Below are positions 1 through 6,926 of a stretch of 32,300 nucleotides of DNA, one piece after another. Within the stretch, counting starts at the first letter, position 1; each line of letters begins with the position of its first letter. The DNA comes from Paracoccaceae bacterium (lineage in GTDB: Bacteria > Pseudomonadota > Alphaproteobacteria > Rhodobacterales > Rhodobacteraceae). The position numbers and the translations under genes were made by a program. Under the pieces are notes generated by a model. The model had not been told where the DNA came from. It did not search any database and was given only the letters and a program-made list of their open reading frames with translations. The stretch spans positions 1-32,300 of the forward strand of contig JAHDEX010000049.1 of NCBI GenBank assembly GCA_020628545.1. The letters run 5' to 3'.

Positions 1-546
1 GTGACAGCTTTGGTGAACCGTGGTGCACGTGAAGCAACTGCTGATAAAGCTGTATTTGCGACGCTTACCAAGCGTATTCAGGGCCTTGCCAACACGCATG
101 CGCTGCTGACCTCTGAAGCATGGTCATCCGCGTTGATCCGGGACATTGTCCTGCCGGAAACGGCTCAGATCTACGGTGAAGATCGGGTGACGCTGTCCGG
201 GCCAAACGTCAGGGTTACGTCGGAGGCCACGCTGGCGATCGGCATGGCGATCCACGAACTCGCGACCAATGCCGCGAAGTATGGTGCCTTCTCGGTCGAT
301 GACGGGCATGTCGACTTATCCTGGTCACGTGTGAACGACGCGACAGGCGATCGGTTGATCCTACGATGGTCAGAGTCTGGCGGTCCTGAAGTCACGCCGC
401 CGGAACGCAAAGGGTTCGGCAGCCAACTCATTCGGTCGACCATTGAAGGGAATCTGAGCGGCAAGGTTGAAATGTCTTGGGAACCTTCTGGGCTTCGGGT
501 GGTTCTTGGAATGGGGTTTGAAGAAGCAACAGGCAAAGTGAGCTAG
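1..546 (+). CDS. HWE-family sensor histidine kinase, C-terminal part (5' truncated by window)
   Basis: This is the ATP-binding (HATPase) end of a two-component sensor kinase; the frame is open from base 1, so the sensor domain and the phospho-accepting His box lie upstream of the window. Seen directly: RIQGLANTHALL at about residues 25-36 followed by a Trp, an N-box HELATNAAKYGAFS at about residues 86-99, a WSE triplet (the W-x-E of HWE kinases) in RWSESGGP, and a GFGSQLI G-box. These are hallmarks of the HWE/HisKA_2 group, which is concentrated in alphaproteobacteria and often handles light or general-stress signals. The stop is 7 bases before the start of a receiver protein, so the two form an operon and probably a cognate pair. 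The signal cannot be inferred because the input domain is missing. The GTG at base 1 is probably internal, not the true start. Confidence 0.85.
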   Translation: MTALVNRGAREATADKAVFATLTKRIQGLANTHALLTSEAWSSALIRDIVLPETAQIYGEDRVTLSGPNVRVTSEATLAIGMAIHELATNAAKYGAFSVDDGHVDLSWSRVNDATGDRLILRWSESGGPEVTPPERKGFGSQLIRSTIEGNLSGKVEMSWEPSGLRVVLGMGFEEATGKVS

Positions 547-553
547 GCCAAAA

Positions 554-973
554 ATGTTCGACGACAAAACTATTCTCTATCTTGAGGATGAGCCCCTCAT
601 CGCACTCGACATTGCAGAATTTCTTGAAACGCTTGGATTTCAATTTGTGAAAGTTGCCTATCGTCTGGATCAGGCAGAAAAATATACTGATCAAATGAGG
701 TTCAGCATCGCGTTGCTCGACATCAATGTTGACCGAAAACAAACGAGCCTTGCTTTGGGAGAGCAGCTGGCAAAGAAAGGGACGCGCGTCGTATTTGCCT
801 CTGGCAATAGCGTGGACATTGCCCGGATGGCTGACCTTGGTCATGGGCACCTCCAAAAGCCATTCACCTACGATGCCCTGGAAGAGGTGCTGACAGCAGC
901 GGCAATGAAACCGACTAGGTCTGATGCTCCGCCTGTTCAGGATAAGTCTTCGGTTGTGACCTTGCGCGACTGA
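554..973 (+). CDS. Single-domain response regulator (receiver only)
   Basis: A 139-residue receiver domain with no DNA-binding or enzymatic output domain. Acidic residues E11-D12-E13 lie in the first loop (YLEDEPL), the phospho-acceptor is D56 in ALLDINV, and the conserved lysine is K102 in LQKPF. About 20 residues of unstructured tail follow. It sits 7 bases downstream of the HWE kinase and is most simply its phosphorylation partner, acting as a phosphate relay or sink, as LovR does for LovK in Caulobacter. That analogy is family knowledge and the pairing is inference. The ATG at 554 follows a modest AGCTAGG ribosome-binding stretch. Confidence 0.85.
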   Translation: MFDDKTILYLEDEPLIALDIAEFLETLGFQFVKVAYRLDQAEKYTDQMRFSIALLDINVDRKQTSLALGEQLAKKGTRVVFASGNSVDIARMADLGHGHLQKPFTYDALEEVLTAAAMKPTRSDAPPVQDKSSVVTLRD

Positions 974-1306
974 GGGACACTTCAGGCGTTCATCAGAATG
1001 CGCACTGGTTTCGTTGCCCAAAACACTCTCAGCTTGTGATTCCGAGATAAACGCGAAGATGGGGTGGACCCGCACGTCGGCGGTTGCACCGCCTTTGGCG
1101 GCTCAATTTCTCTCAGTCCTGCGACTAAGCGCCGCCAACGGTTTCCTTCCAGGTCTATGCGCTAAGTCGCTTCGCAAGGAGCTGCACATACAATGAACCG
1201 CCAAACCAATATGAGATGTTTGCCAGGGAACATATCGGGCGTTCCCGGCATTCGGTAAGCCACCCTACTTGAACTTGCCCGAAACACATTGACGAGGAGA
1301 GACCGA
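974..1306. other. 333-base intergenic stretch without a supported gene
   Basis: It contains a short hairpin (GGCGGT, loop TGC, ACCGCC at 1079-1093) followed by only three T residues, which could be a weak terminator for the kinase/regulator pair. It also contains an inverted repeat GGGAAC-N9-GTTCCC at 1226-1246, upstream of the 1307 gene. Open frames here are short, lack good ribosome-binding sites or overlap these structures, and I do not call any. Confidence 0.5.
1226..1246. promoter_or_regulatory. Inverted repeat GGGAAC-N9-GTTCCC upstream of the 1307 gene cluster
   Basis: Perfect 6-base arms (1226-1231 and 1241-1246) lie about 60 bases upstream of the first gene of the overlapping cluster. 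This could be an operator or a leader hairpin. I cannot name a regulator. The left arm contains GGAAC, like the -35 of EcfG general-stress promoters, but no CGTT is found at the required 16-17 base spacing. Confidence 0.3.
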
Positions 1307-1492
1307 ATGGCGTCAAACCAAGATGAAACTCTGGAAATCGCTGCGCGGCTGGACCGTCCCAGCGCATCAGTGCCGAGTATTGATCGCCCTTGGGAGCATC
1401 CGGTTGAGCGCGAGTCACGCCGGGAAATGACTGCCCGCGATCGCGCGCAGCATCGCGCGTTTCACAGCTTGTACGAGGATATGCTGAATTGA
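1307..1492 (+). CDS. Small hydrophilic protein of unknown function (61 aa)
   Basis: I do not recognise the family. The ATG at 1307 is preceded by a clear GAGGAGAG ribosome-binding site at 1294-1301, better than the TTG further upstream at 1289. The protein is polar and rich in Arg and Glu, with no membrane segment, cysteine pair or signal peptide. The second half (WEHPVERESRREMTARDRAQ) looks helical and charged. Its stop overlaps the TTG start of the next gene by 4 bases (TTGA), so it is translationally coupled to the dehydrogenase-like protein. The good ribosome-binding site and the coupling are the main arguments that it is real. Confidence 0.6.
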   Translation: MASNQDETLEIAARLDRPSASVPSIDRPWEHPVERESRREMTARDRAQHRAFHSLYEDMLN

Positions 1493-2127
1493 CCGCACCC
1501 ATCCTTGTCCTTGGTGCGACTTCTGGCATTGGTGCCGCAGCGCAGAGAGCGGCGCAGTCTCGTGGCCTGAAGGTGCGCGCTTTCGCGCGGAGTGCGGATC
1601 AGCTCGACGCGACCGATCTGGTGGAACCGTACGCCGGGGATGCCCTTGATCGTGAGAGTGTCGTTTCGGCATTGTCCGGTGTCCGGGCCGTCATTTACGC
1701 ACTTGGCATCAAAGAACGTCTTTCGATGCTTTGGGAAGAAGAGACGCTTTTTTCAAAAACAACCCGCATCCTTCTTCCTGCGATGCGAGAGATGGGCGTG
1801 ACGCGTCTTGTCGCTGTCACTGGCTTTGGCGCTGGGCGTTCAAAGTTGGCGATGAGCAACATTGAGCGCCTCGGCCACCGCGCCATTCTCGGGCGGCCCT
1901 ATGCCGATAAGGATCGTCAGGAAGCGCTAATTATGGAAAGCGATCTGGACTGGACGATTGTGCGTCCGGTCATCCTGACGAATGGTTCCTCCGCTGCGCC
2001 TCAGGTTCTGCGTGACCCAGAAACCTGGAGGAATGGTTTGATACCAAGGTCCGCGGTTGCAACCTATCTTTTGGATGCCGTCGAAAACGACTTGGATCTG
2101 CGCAAGGATGTGGTTCTTGCACGCTGA
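1489..2127 (+). CDS. NAD(P)-binding atypical short-chain dehydrogenase (NmrA-like)
   Basis: A 212-residue Rossmann-fold protein. The N-terminus ILVLGATSGIGAAAQRAA is the dinucleotide-binding motif (residues about 5-22), followed by a basic stretch RAFARSADQLD suited to NADP(H). The middle part GVTRLVAVTGFGAG (about residues 103-116) and DWTIVRPVILTNG (about 151-163) are typical of atypical SDR/NmrA-like proteins, many of which lack the YxxxK catalytic pair and act as reductases or redox sensors. I see no clear YxxxK. It starts at TTG in a 4-base overlap with the upstream gene. The substrate is unknown. Confidence 0.75.
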   Translation: MTAPILVLGATSGIGAAAQRAAQSRGLKVRAFARSADQLDATDLVEPYAGDALDRESVVSALSGVRAVIYALGIKERLSMLWEEETLFSKTTRILLPAMREMGVTRLVAVTGFGAGRSKLAMSNIERLGHRAILGRPYADKDRQEALIMESDLDWTIVRPVILTNGSSAAPQVLRDPETWRNGLIPRSAVATYLLDAVENDLDLRKDVVLAR

Positions 2128-2185
2128 TCCTGGACAAATATCGTGGCTCTCTTCCGCAGCAGACACGACGGACCGGGAGGCGTTG

Positions 2186-2470
2186 GTGCAAGAGTATCTG
2201 CATCTGACGCGCGAGGTGCTTCCCGAAATGGCACGACTTCAGGACACCTGTTGGCCGGTTGTGAACGACCACTGCTTTCAACGCATTGTCCTCGATACGA
2301 TCTGCGGTGGGGTTTGGTACAACCACATTGCACGCCCTGCCTATCGGCATCTGACGGATGAACAAGCGCAAGCGGCTGTCAACCTTTGTCGCGAGATCCT
2401 TGCGGGCGAGGCCGATCTACACGCGCTCAATCGTCAGTCGCTTAGCTGGCGCGGAAAGGCCGCGGCATGA
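2186..2470 (+). CDS. Small conserved-looking protein, function unknown
   Basis: The diagnostic stretch is NDHCFQRIVLDTICGGVWYNHI followed by PAYRHLT, rich in aromatic residues and containing Cys and His. I have a vague impression of similar proteins in roseobacters but cannot assign a function. The start is uncertain. GTG 2186 has GGGAGG at 2175-2180 with 5-base spacing and gives 94 aa. The only upstream ATG (2108) lacks a ribosome-binding site, overlaps the dehydrogenase gene by 20 bases and gives an odd N-terminus, though the purine-rich site could also be a chance product of the codons for Arg-Glu. The stop overlaps the next gene's ATG (ATGA at 2467). Confidence 0.6.
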   Translation: MQEYLHLTREVLPEMARLQDTCWPVVNDHCFQRIVLDTICGGVWYNHIARPAYRHLTDEQAQAAVNLCREILAGEADLHALNRQSLSWRGKAAA

Positions 2471-3294
2471 TCAAGGGCTCTCATGTTGAGCGGATCACAA
2501 CGCTTCTACATGGCGCTTTGAACCCGGAGCCCGGGAACGGCCGGATCGCGCTTGCGATTGTCTTCGGGCTGACAGTTCACGTCCTCTTTGCCGCGGGTGT
2601 CATCGCAATGGTCGTTGCGATGTATTTCGGGATGAGCCAGAGCCTTGGCACTATTCCATGGCCCTATGCCGGATGGGTAAATGCGTTGCTCATCCTGCAA
2701 TTCCCGTTGGCACATTCCTTTTTCCTTTCTCGTCCCGGTACGCGGGTTCTTTCGCGTTTGATCCCTGGCCCACACGGCGGCACGCTCGGCACGACGACCT
2801 ATGCGATCATCGCGTCCGCGCAGCTCTTTGTGCTTTTCGCGTTCTGGACGCCAAGTGGAGTGATCTGGTGGCAAGCTGAAGGCTGGGCGCTTGGAGTGGT
2901 TACCAGTCTTTACGGGTTGTCTTGGCTGCTTTTGCTCAAAGCGAGTTGGGATGCAGGGGCAGAAGTACAGGCCGGCGCACTTGGGTGGATGTCGCTTATG
3001 AAAAACGCGCAGCCGCGGTTTCCGGACATGCCGACAACTGGCCTTTTCCGCATCATCAGGCAACCGATCTATGTGGCCTTTGCCCTAACGCTTTGGACCG
3101 TGCCGGTTTGGACGCCAGATCAACTGGCCTTGGCCATTTCTTTCACGGCATACTGTTTGCTTGCGCCGAAGTTGAAGGAACGCCGGTTCGCAAAGCGGTA
3201 TGGCGACCGTTTCCGGCGCTATCAACGATTAGTCCCCTATGCCGTACCGGCCTTTACGAGAAAGACGTCCGATGTCGAACACAGCCCGCAATAA
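2467..3294 (+). CDS. Membrane methyltransferase of the ICMT/NnrU/MddA-like group
   Basis: A 275-residue polytopic membrane protein with roughly six hydrophobic segments. The C-terminal part has FRIIRQPIYVAFAL (about residues 196-209) and LKERRFAKRYGDRFRRYQRLVPY (about 236-258). These match the R-H/Q-P-x-Y and E-E-x-L-x-x-x-Y/F-G-x-x-Y-x-x-Y pattern by which isoprenylcysteine carboxyl methyltransferases bind S-adenosylmethionine. The N-terminal half (LILQFPLAHSFFLSRPG) resembles the Q-x-x-x-H-S segment of NnrU and methanethiol methyltransferase MddA. The substrate is not determined. The gene starts in a 4-base overlap after a GGAAAGG ribosome-binding site and itself overlaps the following soluble methyltransferase gene by 23 bases. 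Confidence 0.7.
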   Translation: MIKGSHVERITTLLHGALNPEPGNGRIALAIVFGLTVHVLFAAGVIAMVVAMYFGMSQSLGTIPWPYAGWVNALLILQFPLAHSFFLSRPGTRVLSRLIPGPHGGTLGTTTYAIIASAQLFVLFAFWTPSGVIWWQAEGWALGVVTSLYGLSWLLLLKASWDAGAEVQAGALGWMSLMKNAQPRFPDMPTTGLFRIIRQPIYVAFALTLWTVPVWTPDQLALAISFTAYCLLAPKLKERRFAKRYGDRFRRYQRLVPYAVPAFTRKTSDVEHSPQ

Positions 3295-3982
3295 TCTAGG
3301 GATTTACGATGATGTCGCTGACCAATGGTGGTCGGACGACATTCGCTGGGTGAGGACGCTCAAGAACCTCGTACCAGGGCGTCTGAAGTGGTTTGACCGG
3401 CACATTGATTGGGCCGGGAAAGACGTGCTGGACCTGGGATGTGCCGGGGGTTTCATGGCGGAAGCGTTGGCCAAAAAGGGTGCGCAGGTCACGGGGATCG
3501 ATCCCGCGGCACAAGCCGTCGCGGCCGCAAAAAACCATGCCGCGCAGAACGACCTGACGATCACATATGATGTAGGCGTCGGAGAATCTTTGCCCTACGG
3601 TGATGCCTCATTCGATGCATTGGTTTGTGTCGATGTGTTGGAACATGTCGCCGATGTCTCAAAGGTCGTTTCCGAGATTGCGCGGGTTCTTAAACCAGGT
3701 GGCATATTTCTTTACGACACAATCAATCGAAATCCGCTGGCGCGTTTCGCGACGATTACCGTGGCCGAAGATATTCTGCGGCTTCTACCCAAGGGCACTC
3801 ATGATCCAGACATGTTTATCCGGCCAGCGGAACTGATCGCGAATATGAGGCAGTCAGGTTTTTCGGTCGGACCAACAACAGGGCTGGGCCCGCGAGGCAT
3901 CAACCGTCGCGGCGATTTGCTGTTTGGGCCGCTCCCATTGCGGGCGATCATCTATATGGGCGTTGCAACAAAGCCGACGTGA
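3272..3982 (+). CDS. Class I SAM-dependent methyltransferase, UbiG-like
   Basis: A 236-residue soluble methyltransferase. Motif I is DVLDLGCAGG (residues 51-60), with the ribose-binding acidic residue D77 in GIDPAA. Later come DVLEHVAD, RVLKPGGIFLYDTINRNP and LLPKGTHDPDMFIRP. The last stretch closely matches UbiG, the ubiquinone O-methyltransferase, whose family has TLNRNP and LPKGTHD-x-x-x-FI-x-P. The N-terminus (IYDDVADQWW) differs from typical housekeeping UbiG and the neighbours are not ubiquinone genes, so this may be a paralogue with another hydroxylated aromatic or quinone substrate. ATG 3272 was chosen because it aligns with the family start; ATG 3239 adds 11 residues. Confidence 0.75.
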   Translation: MSNTARNNLGIYDDVADQWWSDDIRWVRTLKNLVPGRLKWFDRHIDWAGKDVLDLGCAGGFMAEALAKKGAQVTGIDPAAQAVAAAKNHAAQNDLTITYDVGVGESLPYGDASFDALVCVDVLEHVADVSKVVSEIARVLKPGGIFLYDTINRNPLARFATITVAEDILRLLPKGTHDPDMFIRPAELIANMRQSGFSVGPTTGLGPRGINRRGDLLFGPLPLRAIIYMGVATKPT

Positions 3983-4008
3983 GCGAAGGCGGCATCGTCG
4001 CGGGTAGA

Positions 4009-5220
4009 TCAGATCACTGCCTTTTCAATGATAGGACGGTTGTCCTCAATCCGTTTGTAGCTGAACGGCGTGAGGTCCAGCGAACGGTACTCTCCGTAGG
4101 TCAGCCATTCGGCAGTGCCGCGACCCATCGCGGGCGATTGTTGTAGCCCATGGCCGGAGAATCCGTTGAGGAAAATGAAGTTCGACAGTGCGGTATGTGG
4201 ACCCATGATCGCATTGTGGTCAAAAGTGTTCATCGAATAATGCCCCGCCCACTCTGACTGGACCTTGATTGCTTCAAACTGCGGGATACGTGTCGCAAGG
4301 GTTGGCCAAATGTGGCTTTCCCAGAGCGCGTGATCCATCGTGTGATCCTCAAAACCAACAGCTGGATCAACGTCAGAATGGCCCCCGCACTGATAGGTTC
4401 CGCCGCCATGTTCGCGCACATGCACGCCTGCGGGATCAATGGTCAGCGGCAGTTCCCGGTCAAGTGGCTGTTCGGCTTTAAAAACCCACGTGTAGCGCTT
4501 TCGAGGCTCAACCGGCACGTCGATACCGGCCATCTGTGCGGTCCGCGCCGCCCGAGGGCCGGAGGCGTTGACCACTTGACCGCATGCAATCACCTCGCCT
4601 GATGCGAGGGTGACGCTTTCGACCTGCGTGTCCGCAGCGTTTCGATTGATTGCGATCACTTCGTTTTCAATCCACTCAACGCCACGTTCCCGGCTTTGAC
4701 GGCGCCACCAATCGTTGACGGTCGCACCATCCCAATACCCCTCATCGACAAGGTTGATTGAGCCAAGAAGAATGTCGTCGACATTGTAGAATGGGTACGC
4801 TGCCTGGATCTGCTCAGGTGTCATCAACTGCGTCGCGGCGCCTGCGGATACTTGCACTTTCTGGTTTTCGCGCAGCACTCGGGCGAAGTCCTCATTGTCG
4901 GCGAGGTACATGTATCCAAAGGACTGAATTTTTAGATCGGGGATGCGGTCGTCTTCTCCCATATAGCTGCGCATATTCTTGACGAAGTCGGCGGCGAATT
5001 GGCTGATTTTCACATTCAGTTCGGTCGAGAATTGCTGACGCATGCAGGAGTTGGTGTGAGAGGTCGAGGCGGACGCAAAGCTCATGTCACGCTCCACGAC
5101 AAGGACCGACCCATCGAAATCGTCGTTGTCGGACAGGAACCATGCCGTCGACGCGCCCATGATCGCACCGCCGATGATGATCACGTCATAGCTTTGTTGG
5201 GTTGGACGCTTTGCGTTCAT
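4009..5220 (-). CDS. FAD-dependent oxidoreductase (DAO/sarcosine-oxidase-like)
   Basis: A 403-residue flavoprotein of the D-amino-acid oxidase superfamily. The N-terminal dinucleotide motif is VIIIGGAIMGAST (residues about 13-25); the third Gly of GxGxxG is Ala, a variant I associate with this group. The next acidic strand end is VVERD. The C-terminal FAD-closing segment is FLNGFSGHGLQQSPAMGRGTAE (split here only for description: NGFSGHG then GLQQSPAMG). Such enzymes oxidise secondary amines or amino acids. It starts inside the stop of hyuB (ATGA, 5220-5217), so it is third in a hydantoinase operon. I infer that it acts before or after the ring-opening step on a cyclic or N-substituted amide. 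The exact substrate is unknown. Confidence 0.85.
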   Translation of the reverse strand: MNAKRPTQQSYDVIIIGGAIMGASTAWFLSDNDDFDGSVLVVERDMSFASASTSHTNSCMRQQFSTELNVKISQFAADFVKNMRSYMGEDDRIPDLKIQSFGYMYLADNEDFARVLRENQKVQVSAGAATQLMTPEQIQAAYPFYNVDDILLGSINLVDEGYWDGATVNDWWRRQSRERGVEWIENEVIAINRNAADTQVESVTLASGEVIACGQVVNASGPRAARTAQMAGIDVPVEPRKRYTWVFKAEQPLDRELPLTIDPAGVHVREHGGGTYQCGGHSDVDPAVGFEDHTMDHALWESHIWPTLATRIPQFEAIKVQSEWAGHYSMNTFDHNAIMGPHTALSNFIFLNGFSGHGLQQSPAMGRGTAEWLTYGEYRSLDLTPFSYKRIEDNRPIIEKAVI

Positions 5221-6926
5221 ATCTGCTCTCCCCGTGCGACTGCGTCTTGCACAGCGGCGACCTCGTCCTCAGTCAGTCCATATTCGCGCTGGGCCGTCTC
5301 CGCCGAAATATATTCGCGTGCCAGATCACGTCTCACAAGATCCTTTGGCCGGTCTGCCGGATCGCCATATCCAGCACCGCCTGGGAAGGCCATGACCACC
5401 TTGCGTCCATGCGGCACGTGCTGCTTGCCTTTCGCCTGCATGGCAGAGCCATCGTCTTGCGAGATGGTCGTTGGTGCGCCGTTCTGGCCGCCGCGGCGAC
5501 CCCGCGCGGGATGATCACGGCGGTCAAACATCGCCTGAATGTCGAACTCGTAGCCATCCTGTGCGCCAACTTCCATGTATTGCCCTAAACCACCACGCGT
5601 TCTACCCGCACCACCGCTGTCAGGACGTAATTCCTTGCGCCAGATGATCACTGGCCCGGCGTGTTCGGTCGCTTCAATGGGCATGGTCATGACTCCAGAG
5701 GGAAAAGCGGTTGCATTCAGGCCGTCGTGTTCTGGTCGGGCGCCGGAGCCGCCAGAATTGAACGTCAAGACTTCTGAGCGGCGCGCACCGGCTGGCGCAG
5801 GCGCATCGCTGCGCGGTCTCAGACTGACCTGAAAGTTGCAAAGGCACCCGGCCCCTTCGGCGGGCACCAGGCCGGGCACAATCTTGTCGAAGGCGTCAAA
5901 GACGGCGTCGGGCACAAAATGCCCGACGATGTGGCGTAGCGCGACCGGAGCGGGGTGCAGGGCATTGACGATGGTGTTCTCGGGTGCCGTGACCTCAAAG
6001 GGTGCAAGAGACGCTGCATTGTTCGGAATTTCCGGCGCGATTGCGACTTTGAGCGCGTAGCAGGCGTAAGCCTTAGTGTAGACGAATGGGCAATTGATCC
6101 CTTTCTTGTCGACGCCAGACGTTCCCGTGAAATCCGTCACGATGCGGTCGCCTTCGACACTGACTTTCACCTTAAGCGTGATCGGCACGTCAAAGCCGTC
6201 CATTGTCATCTCGCCTGTGGCTGACGTCTGAGGCAAAGCCCCGATGGCCGCGATCGTGGCCCGGCGAGAGTTTTCCAGAATGAATGTGGCAATGCCGTCC
6301 AGATCATTGAGGTTAAACTCTTTCATCATATCACTGAGGCGCCGGTGACCAATTTCGTTGCAAGTCGCAAGCGCATAGACATCGCCGATGAGTTGATCTG
6401 GCTCGCGGACGTTGCCCCGGATAATGCGGACAAGCGTTTCATCGACCGCACCGCGTTCCGCGAACTTCATGATCGGGATGTAAAGACCCTCTTCATAGAC
6501 GCTGTGCGCATCCGCGCCAAACCCGCGTCCTCCAATATCAACGATATGCGCGGTGCAGGCAAAGAAACCGACCAATTGTTGATTGTGAAACGAGGGCGTG
6601 ACCATGGTGATGTCGTGCAGGTGGCCAGTGCCTTCCCATGGGTCATTAGTGATGTAGATGTCGCCTTCAAATATGTTGTGACGCCCAACACGACGAATGA
6701 AATGCGCGACCGCATCGGCCATGGCATTCACATGGCCCGGGGTGCCGGTGACGGCTTGCGCGAGCATATTGCCGTGAATGTCATAGACGCCTGCGGACAA
6801 ATCACCTGCCTCGCGGACCGAGGTCGAAAACGCCGTTCGCACCAAAGCCTGTGCTTGTTCTTCCACGACCGAGATCAGGCGGTTCCACATGACCTGATAG
6901 GCGACTTCGGAAGGTTCACGGGTCAT
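5217..6926 (-). CDS. hyuB: Hydantoinase B / oxoprolinase family protein, beta-type subunit
   Basis: A 569-residue full-length member of the hydantoinase B family, which partners HyuA in ATP-dependent opening of cyclic amides such as hydantoins and 5-oxoproline, and in related carboxylases. Seen: GDLSAGVYD (residues 41-49), NDPWEGTGHLHD (94-105, the conserved metal-region motif), and a C-terminal glycine-rich GGAGYGDP followed by a short tail. It overlaps hyuA by 4 bases (ATGA 6926-6923) and the FAD oxidoreductase by 4 bases, so the three genes are translationally coupled. The symbol is used in the family sense; hydantoin itself is not proven as substrate. Confidence 0.9.
   Translation of the reverse strand: MTREPSEVAYQVMWNRLISVVEEQAQALVRTAFSTSVREAGDLSAGVYDIHGNMLAQAVTGTPGHVNAMADAVAHFIRRVGRHNIFEGDIYITNDPWEGTGHLHDITMVTPSFHNQQLVGFFACTAHIVDIGGRGFGADAHSVYEEGLYIPIMKFAERGAVDETLVRIIRGNVREPDQLIGDVYALATCNEIGHRRLSDMMKEFNLNDLDGIATFILENSRRATIAAIGALPQTSATGEMTMDGFDVPITLKVKVSVEGDRIVTDFTGTSGVDKKGINCPFVYTKAYACYALKVAIAPEIPNNAASLAPFEVTAPENTIVNALHPAPVALRHIVGHFVPDAVFDAFDKIVPGLVPAEGAGCLCNFQVSLRPRSDAPAPAGARRSEVLTFNSGGSGARPEHDGLNATAFPSGVMTMPIEATEHAGPVIIWRKELRPDSGGAGRTRGGLGQYMEVGAQDGYEFDIQAMFDRRDHPARGRRGGQNGAPTTISQDDGSAMQAKGKQHVPHGRKVVMAFPGGAGYGDPADRPKDLVRRDLAREYISAETAQREYGLTEDEVAAVQDAVARGEQI

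Noticed and set aside
428-1075. 215-codon minus-strand frame
   Set aside because: It lies opposite the kinase and response regulator genes, which have clear motifs; no domain in the antisense product.
1226-1246. Possible EcfG general-stress promoter (GGAAC)
   Set aside because: No CGTT at 16-17 bases from GGAAC; the nearby CGTT is only 8 bases away.
1193-1258. 21-codon open frame with AAGGAG upstream, possible leader peptide
   Set aside because: The spacing of about 11 bases is too long, the codons show no attenuation pattern, and it runs through the GGGAAC/GTTCCC inverted repeat.
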